Origin: Scytalidium lignicola
Lineage: Eukaryota > Ascomycota > Leotiomycetes
Length of the DNA stretch: 61,440 nt
Assembly (NCBI GenBank): GCA_002812745.2
Contig: NCSJ02000258.1
Location: 1 to 61,440, forward strand
Direction of reading: 5' to 3'
Part shown: positions 56,394 through 61,440 of the stretch, in pieces
How the letters are laid out: each line of letters opens with the position of its first letter
How positions within the stretch are numbered: the first letter of the stretch is position 1
Notes under the pieces: model-generated
Told to the model about the DNA's origin: nothing
What the model saw: the letters and a program-made list of their open reading frames with translations, nothing else
Database searches by the model: none
Translations under genes and position numbers: made by a program

Positions 56394-58578
56394 CTAAAAG
56401 ACAATGATCCCAACAACACCGAATAAGAATAGCAGGAGACCAAAGTGACAGTCTACACCCCTTGACACCGTAGCAGAGTTCGGTTTGGGCGTGGCCGTGG
56501 CCGTGAAAAACCCTGTCAGCACCGTTGCAGTCGTAATGCTGACACTCACACTCGGTGGCACCGTAGTCGCAGCTGTGGTAGGCCGTGTTGTAACCGAGCT
56601 GAGCATACTACTCACATCGGAACTCGCAGAGAAGAGAACACCGTTAAATATAACGCCATCATTATTTAGAATCATGTTCTTCTGCTCATCGGTACACGTG
56701 CCCGGGATATCACGGATGTAGCAGGTTGGCGAAGGGGACGAAGGAAGAGAGCTGGTGTGCGTTGCGTTCAGAGGCCCGGTGGTGTTGAATGTAGAGAGAT
56801 CAACTTTCTCACCTGTTGATAACGAGGTACCAGTCAAGATTCGAGCAAAAACCTGGAAAGCAGTTTCGGGCTGGTAAGCTGGGACGCTGTGACCAGCGTC
56901 GTAGATGCGGCTAAAGGAGAGATTCCCAAACTGACGCACAACACCACCAATGTAGCTATCATTGGTGATGATTGGTGCATAACCTGCTGAGGGAAAGCGT
57001 GATGCATACGTGGAGGATGTGTTTGCTGCAACGGCAAGAGAAATGGCCTCGCCGCCGTACCAATTGCAGATGTAATCTCGGTCTCCGTATATGAAACCCA
57101 CTCTGACACCAGCATTGAGAAGAGCAGCAAACTCTGAAATATAATTTCCCCTCTCGTAGTCGCCCGTTGCAGTAAAGGCAGAGACGATGTTGTTGTTAGT
57201 TTCGGTGAAGTTAACTGGAGTGCCAATGGCAGCTTGAACCTCAGGCAAGTTGAGGTATTCGAGGTACATGCTCGGTGGGAAAGGGTCGGGGAGGAGATGA
57301 GCAATGTCATACACGCTTCGTCCTGCATCAAAGTACGGTTCCATCACGTTGGTGGTGCAGCTGCTATATGCGGATGAGCAGATGGAATTTACGGTCGATA
57401 CGTCTCCGTCGTTCTGCGGATCGTGAGCAGCCACAGCGGCTCGGCACTGATTCACCAAATCCTGACATCCGCCAGGAGCGTAAAAGCTGGCATTTGCTAG
57501 TCTTGCCCGCGTGGGATTGATGGCCGTAAGTCCATATGAGTTGTCTACCGCCATAACGGGATAGAAGGGAGCTTGTATGAGATCATCCACACAGCCATTG
57601 ACAATTCCGAGAGAGGCCAGCCTGATCTCTAGCGTGGAGTTGCTCGTTGTTGTTCTATTTGAACGTAGCAGTCGATTCTGGTTCTCAAAATAAGTCGCGA
57701 ATGCTGGTCCGTATTTCCCTCCGTAACTCTCGGCGAAGAGATGGACGCCCATAGCTGAGCTATCTGGGACATATTGCGGGAAGGCGCTGAGAAATCCTTG
57801 CAGCATGTGCCAGACGGCTGCGGCGGCAATCTCGGTGGTATTTGCCGTGTGGTTGCTGTTCAGCGAGCTGAAAGTGCCATTGAGGAAGGTATAAAACGGT
57901 TGTGAGTTCGGCAGTTCCTGTGGAGGTGTGTAGAGATCGGAAGTCAAGAGATCAAGGGAGCAGTTTGTTGGCGTATCGTATGAGAAGCCCACCTGATTTG
58001 GCTACAGATAGAAAAAAGTATTAGCCAGTTTCCGTGTAAAATAGAAGGTATGCTTCCTCATCCAATCTTAATGCAGCGGCTACGGTAAAAAGAAGAGCAA
58101 TAGCAATAGCAAGATATGCTAAACCAACGCACCTGATCAATGAATAAGATGTTCGAGCCTCGATCCCAGCCCCAGTCTCTCAGCTGTGTACCTAGTCGGC
58201 CCTGTGCATCCTCGACGACCTCGCAGGGACCATTCTCGTTGAACAAGCCGAGCATGGAGCTCGAGCCGGGCCCGCCATTGATCCAGATAGTGAGTTCGGT
58301 GGTGGGATCGCGGCCCTCAATGAACCAGAAGAAGACGCTGGTGGGATAGGCGCCAGGCAGATGTACCCAGCCGGTGTACTGCTTCTGGGTGGGGAAAGCC
58401 GTGGTGCAGATGTTCTGGGGCGGCGAGGAGTAGGAGATGGTGACATTTCGATCGGTGGGTGAGACGATGGTAGTCAGANTTGGTGGGAGGGGGTGGANTA
58501 CTGAGCGAGTGATGCCGAGAAGAGGGAAAGCCAGTAGAAGGAGAAGCGGAAGAGAAAACGAGGGCGAGCGAGAGCCAT
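56394..58578 (-). CDS. GPI-type serine carboxypeptidase (S10, carboxypeptidase S1-like)
   Basis: Secreted S10-family exopeptidase that removes C-terminal residues from peptides. Exons are 58578-58133 and 58001-56394. The ATG at 58578 opens a signal peptide (MALARPRFLFRF then SFYWLSLFSASLAQ). Ns at 58479 and 58498 break the frame; without them it reads QYPPPPTNLTTIVSPTDRNV and exon 1 is exactly 148 codons, giving 683 aa. Visible features: TIWINGGPGSSSMLGLF (oxyanion loop), NILFIDQ joined to PNQVGFSYDTP, the catalytic Ser in HLFAESYGGKYGPAF (about 240), the Asp in IYGDRDYICNW (about 457), and the His in DAGHSVPAYQPETAF (about 519). Many sequons suggest N-glycosylation. A Thr/Ser-rich stalk and a hydrophobic C-terminus (HFGLLLFLFGVVGIIVF) predict a GPI anchor, as in dermatophyte ScpA-type enzymes. 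Confidence 0.92.
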
Positions 58579-60155
58579 GGTCCTTGAGGGAGCATGTTTC
58601 GCAGAAGAAGAAGAAGAAGGAGAAGAAGATGCAAAAGAGCGTGGACGTCGTGGTGGTGAAGAGCCGACGTTGGGATTGAGTCGTCACCCATGCAAAAATG
58701 CCAGTTGCAGCAGCATTACGGAGTACGAGTCGCGAATCCCTCGAGGCAGCCGAGCGAATGCGGTGCTGATCCCCCAGACACGGATACCTCCCCACTCGTA
58801 TTTTCCGGTTGGTGCACCAGATTTAGGTTTCTTGCAACATATGCACAAGCATCAATTACCTTACAGATGTAATTTATATTCCTCCACACTGAGGATCGAA
58901 CAGCATCCACGACGGTTGTGCGAGCAAGAACTGAGTCGTCGATTACGCGTTCGATGCAGCCAGAACCGGCAGTGGGCTGGGCTGGGCTTGGACCGGTTCG
59001 GGCTGTTTTCGGTAGCCGCAGCGCCTCAGGGGGAAGCGCGGCAGCTGCGTTTAGCGTGCTTGCCTTTCCCTTTTGGGGGGCAGTTCGAGGCTGAGTGAGG
59101 GCTTGCGGTACGAGTACTGTACTTTATGACTTGAGTTGGTGTGTTATACATACTACTCTCGTATCACAGGAATTGGCATCTACAAAACGGGCGAGATTCT
59201 TTGTTTCTACAGTTGAGTAGGGCAATTATTGATCAAGTTAGTGCTGAATGAGAAACGCACATTGCACCTTGGGAATCACATGACGAGGTACCGGATCATC
59301 AGCCGCACGCACGGTGCAGTAAGAGAACTCCAGCCCGTGTCCTGCAATCAACCAACCCGCCAGTTCATTGCAGCAGTGCAGCTCGTGCGCTGTAGGGCTC
59401 CCTCGCTAGGGGGCGTAATTGGACCTAGTCAATTTTAGTTATTTCTTGGTGCTCGAACAAATCTAGCGTAGATGGCAACGTTTTAAGACACCTGGGATCA
59501 AGATCGCGCATGCACTGCAATTTTAGTGTACACGTAGGTACTGTAGAAGTGTTGGCAGCGAGTTTTATTGGACAACGAACGGCTTGACGCTTCTACCTCC
59601 GTGTACGCTAAAATTGCAGTGCAAATAAAAAATGAGAACCCTGCGCGGATCCCCCAGTGAAACCCAATGACCCCTAATTAAGCTTGCCAGTGCAACGTCA
59701 AATCCTTGAAAGTCTCCTCTACTGTAGCATTCTGCCTCATGGTCTGCCTGCCGTCCTATCACCCACCTGGTTAAGCTCGTCAGGCAAAAATCGACGTCCA
59801 GGAATATCATCCATCCAAACCTCTCTCTCACCAGTCATACATCTAAGAGACGTAAGGCAACTACGCTAAAAAAGGCTTTTAAAAGCCTGTGGGGTCCCAG
59901 GGGATACATCCACACATATCACACAATGCAATAACAGTTCAATTCAAGGTTGTCGCCACACGCAAAAGGTTGGACAAAATCTACCGGATATTATGTTACA
60001 GGACATACGGATATGCCGGTGCTATTATTGCAAGCTTGAATCCCTGGGCAAGAAACGCAAATTGGGATAGAGATAGAGTGGAGAGCTATCTAGTCGCTGT
60101 CTAGATACTCTCTAAGACATCTAGCATATCAAGCACAGCAGGAAGCAAAACCACC
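58579..60155. other. Divergent intergenic region with a short inverted-repeat element
   Basis: About 1.6 kb. No gene is supported. One GTACTGTAC copy lies at 59114-59122, and a conspicuous imperfect inverted repeat lies at 59511-59623 (listed separately). The last ~200 bases are the presumed leader of the right-edge gene. Confidence 0.4.
59511..59623. repeat. Imperfect inverted repeat (snap-back, MITE-like)
   Basis: The left arm at 59511-59549 begins TGCACTGCAATTTTAG. The right arm at 59590-59623 is its near-complement, ending CTAAAATTGCAGTGCA. The arms match over about 34 bases with two mismatches and a five-base insertion (CTGTA) in the left arm, around a ~40-base centre. It could fold into a long hairpin. 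No clear target-site duplication is visible at its ends. Confidence 0.8.
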
Positions 60156-61440
60156 ATGGTCTCTGGCCCCGACGTCATCACCTATATCGGTGTGCCTCTC
60201 GCCGTTCTCGGTGTCCTTCCCATTATCTACAATACCGTCTCTACCCTCGCCACCTTGGCCAAAGTCCGTCGCATTCTCCGACATGGCCGTCTGGCTGGAA
60301 TCGCACGCGGCGATGTCATCAACCATGTTATTGAGGTCGAGCTGCCTCGCTACACCCTCGCACCTCTCGACCGTGAGGAGCACCGTCGTGACTATTGGAG
60401 CCTCTATGACTACCCGAGCTCCTTACCTGGCGGCAGCTGGACCATCTTCAACTGGCGTTCTCACAGCATCGGGCTCAAAACTCAGCGCATCGACTACGCC
60501 GACCAGTTGCGCCAGCCTCAGGCTGAGATTGGCTTCGAAGAGCTCATTGGCTTCCTGCTAGACCTAGGTGCCGTTCCTGACCCTACAGGCTTTCGTTTGC
60601 TGCGTGGCAGTGGTCTCTGGGCTCCAGCCGGTACACGGTTACTTGTCTCACCCGATGGACAGGAGCCTGTACTGAGTATTGCACCGCTTGACGACTCAGA
60701 TGGGCATCTCTCGCTGGCTGTCAGGTGGTCCTCGAATTGGGGCATGAGAGATCCTCGGTCATTGCCGCCATACTGGGTGCTCATTCATGGTGAGTTACCC
60801 AAGAAACCCGTTACGAGTACGGACATTGTAGCTGTGGTGGAGGAAGAACAGGAAGAGAAGGTAGAGAAAGAGGAAGTGAAGCAGGAGGAGCAGCAACCTA
60901 AGCAGGATAACAATCTACTGGAGGACGCCAAGAGCGAGTCAACGGCAGCGGATACTCGTCGAAGCAGCACGCAAAAGCTCCGTCCTGGATCAACATCCAA
61001 GTACGTCCCCGAAACAGAAGAACCCGTGCCAGCAGTACGCTGCCAGATCGGCGTTGATGGCCTTGTCGCCGCTGTCCCAGATGACAACGAGCAGCAGATG
61101 TTTGATCAAATCAACGTGAACCACCTCATTGGTGATCCCAATGGCCAGAACACGACAGGCATATGGTTCGCAAGCGCTATCACCGCCTATGGGACCACAA
61201 GCTCCACAATCCTCTGGAACTACAAGATCCCAACGGAAATCCTAGATTTTGCCAAAAGGAACAGCATTCCCTGCGGCGTCCTAGTCCTCCTGGATCTAGT
61301 CCCCGAATCAACCACCCCCGAATGGGCCACGGTCTACGACGACGCCGCCGACGAGATGAACGCCCGCATGCGTAAAATGCGAGAGCAGAGCCGCGCCATG
61401 ATGCGCGAGCAAGCCATGACCCCCGCAGAGCGCACCAAAG
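60156..61440 (+). CDS. Unrecognised N-terminally membrane-anchored protein (3' end beyond window)
   Basis: Open from the ATG at 60156 (context CCACCATGG) to the window edge, at least 428 aa with no stop, so it is truncated by the window. I do not recognise the family. The N-terminus VITYIGVPLAVLGVLPIIYNTVS is one hydrophobic segment (about residues 7-29). A conserved-looking region follows: RYTLAPLDREEHRRDYWSLY, PGGSWTIFNWRSHSIGLKTQ, AEIGFEELIGFLLDLGAVPD, and SNWGMRDPRSLPPYWVLIHG. A Glu/Lys/Gln-rich acidic linker (about 225-265) and a second ordered region (CQIGVDGLVAAVPDD, TTGIWFASAITAYGTTSSTI) come next, with a Met/Arg-rich charged helix (MNARMRKMREQSRAMMREQA) at the edge. Probably a membrane-associated fungal protein of unknown role. 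Confidence 0.8.
   Translation, partial: MVSGPDVITYIGVPLAVLGVLPIIYNTVSTLATLAKVRRILRHGRLAGIARGDVINHVIEVELPRYTLAPLDREEHRRDYWSLYDYPSSLPGGSWTIFNWRSHSIGLKTQRIDYADQLRQPQAEIGFEELIGFLLDLGAVPDPTGFRLLRGSGLWAPAGTRLLVSPDGQEPVLSIAPLDDSDGHLSLAVRWSSNWGMRDPRSLPPYWVLIHGELPKKPVTSTDIVAVVEEEQEEKVEKEEVKQEEQQPKQDNNLLEDAKSESTAADTRRSSTQKLRPGSTSKYVPETEEPVPAVRCQIGVDGLVAAVPDDNEQQMFDQINVNHLIGDPNGQNTTGIWFASAITAYGTTSSTILWNYKIPTEILDFAKRNSIPCGVLVLLDLVPESTTPEWATVYDDAADEMNARMRKMREQSRAMMREQAMTPAERTK

Noticed and set aside
58579..58795. Upstream start for the carboxypeptidase at about 58795
   Set aside because: It would keep the two Ns as real bases but needs an unlikely Thr/Phe-rich N-terminus; the ATG at 58578 gives a proper signal peptide.

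Overview
The window is nuclear DNA of a filamentous ascomycete (Pezizomycotina). The evidence is short introns (about 48-320 nt, most 50-100) with GT...AG ends and CTAAC-like branch sites, pyrimidine-rich leaders, and a gene set that includes a fungal TAF14, an Mdm10 of the ERMES complex, an ascomycete-type GT15 mannosyltransferase and a GPI-type serine carboxypeptidase. Codon use and protein flavour suggest Leotiomycetes, but that is only an impression. I find about 22 protein genes, no convincing tRNA, rRNA, CRISPR array or intact transposon, and no obvious secondary-metabolite cluster.

Layout, left to right. 1-6 kb: G-protein beta subunit followed on the same strand by a phosducin-like protein, the family that assembles Gbeta-gamma. 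6.7-9.4 kb: an unrecognised acidic single-pass membrane protein. 10-14.5 kb: Ran-binding protein Yrb1, YEATS protein Taf14 and a DUF4604 protein. 16-20.5 kb: a Kre2/Mnt1-family mannosyltransferase and a ZIP zinc transporter. 22-27.3 kb: Mdm10 and ribosome-assembly factor Mrt4 (divergent), then U1-70K and mitochondrial ribosomal protein mL43 (divergent). 27.7-31.4 kb: triosephosphate isomerase and an unrecognised proline-rich charged protein. 31.4-36.3 kb: a gene-poor interval. 36.3-38.4 kb: serine palmitoyltransferase subunit Lcb2. 40.6-44.4 kb: acetoacetyl-CoA synthetase converging on a small protoglobin-like protein. 45.9-50.4 kb: a WDR44-like protein divergent from a small nucleotide/riboflavin-type deaminase. 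50.4-54 kb: mostly gene-poor, with traces of a broken gene. 54-58.6 kb: fructose-1,6-bisphosphatase and a GPI-type carboxypeptidase. 60.2 kb to the right edge: an unrecognised membrane-anchored protein, cut by the window end.

Functionally the region is mostly housekeeping, arranged in divergent or convergent pairs. The most suggestive link is Gbeta next to its presumed folding partner. Central carbon enzymes (Tpi, Fbp1) both have GCGGGG motifs upstream that match the CreA/Mig1 consensus.

Sequence quality matters here. Single N characters are scattered through the window. In two genes, dropping three of them restores one continuous reading frame with correct exon phases (WDR44-like at 46988; carboxypeptidase at 58479 and 58498). 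The U1-70K gene needs one base fewer in an A9 run and one fewer in a G5 run. These look like +1 consensus errors rather than pseudogenes. Gene models were built by eye from splice signals and checked by summing exon lengths. Family assignments come from recognised motifs, without database searches.
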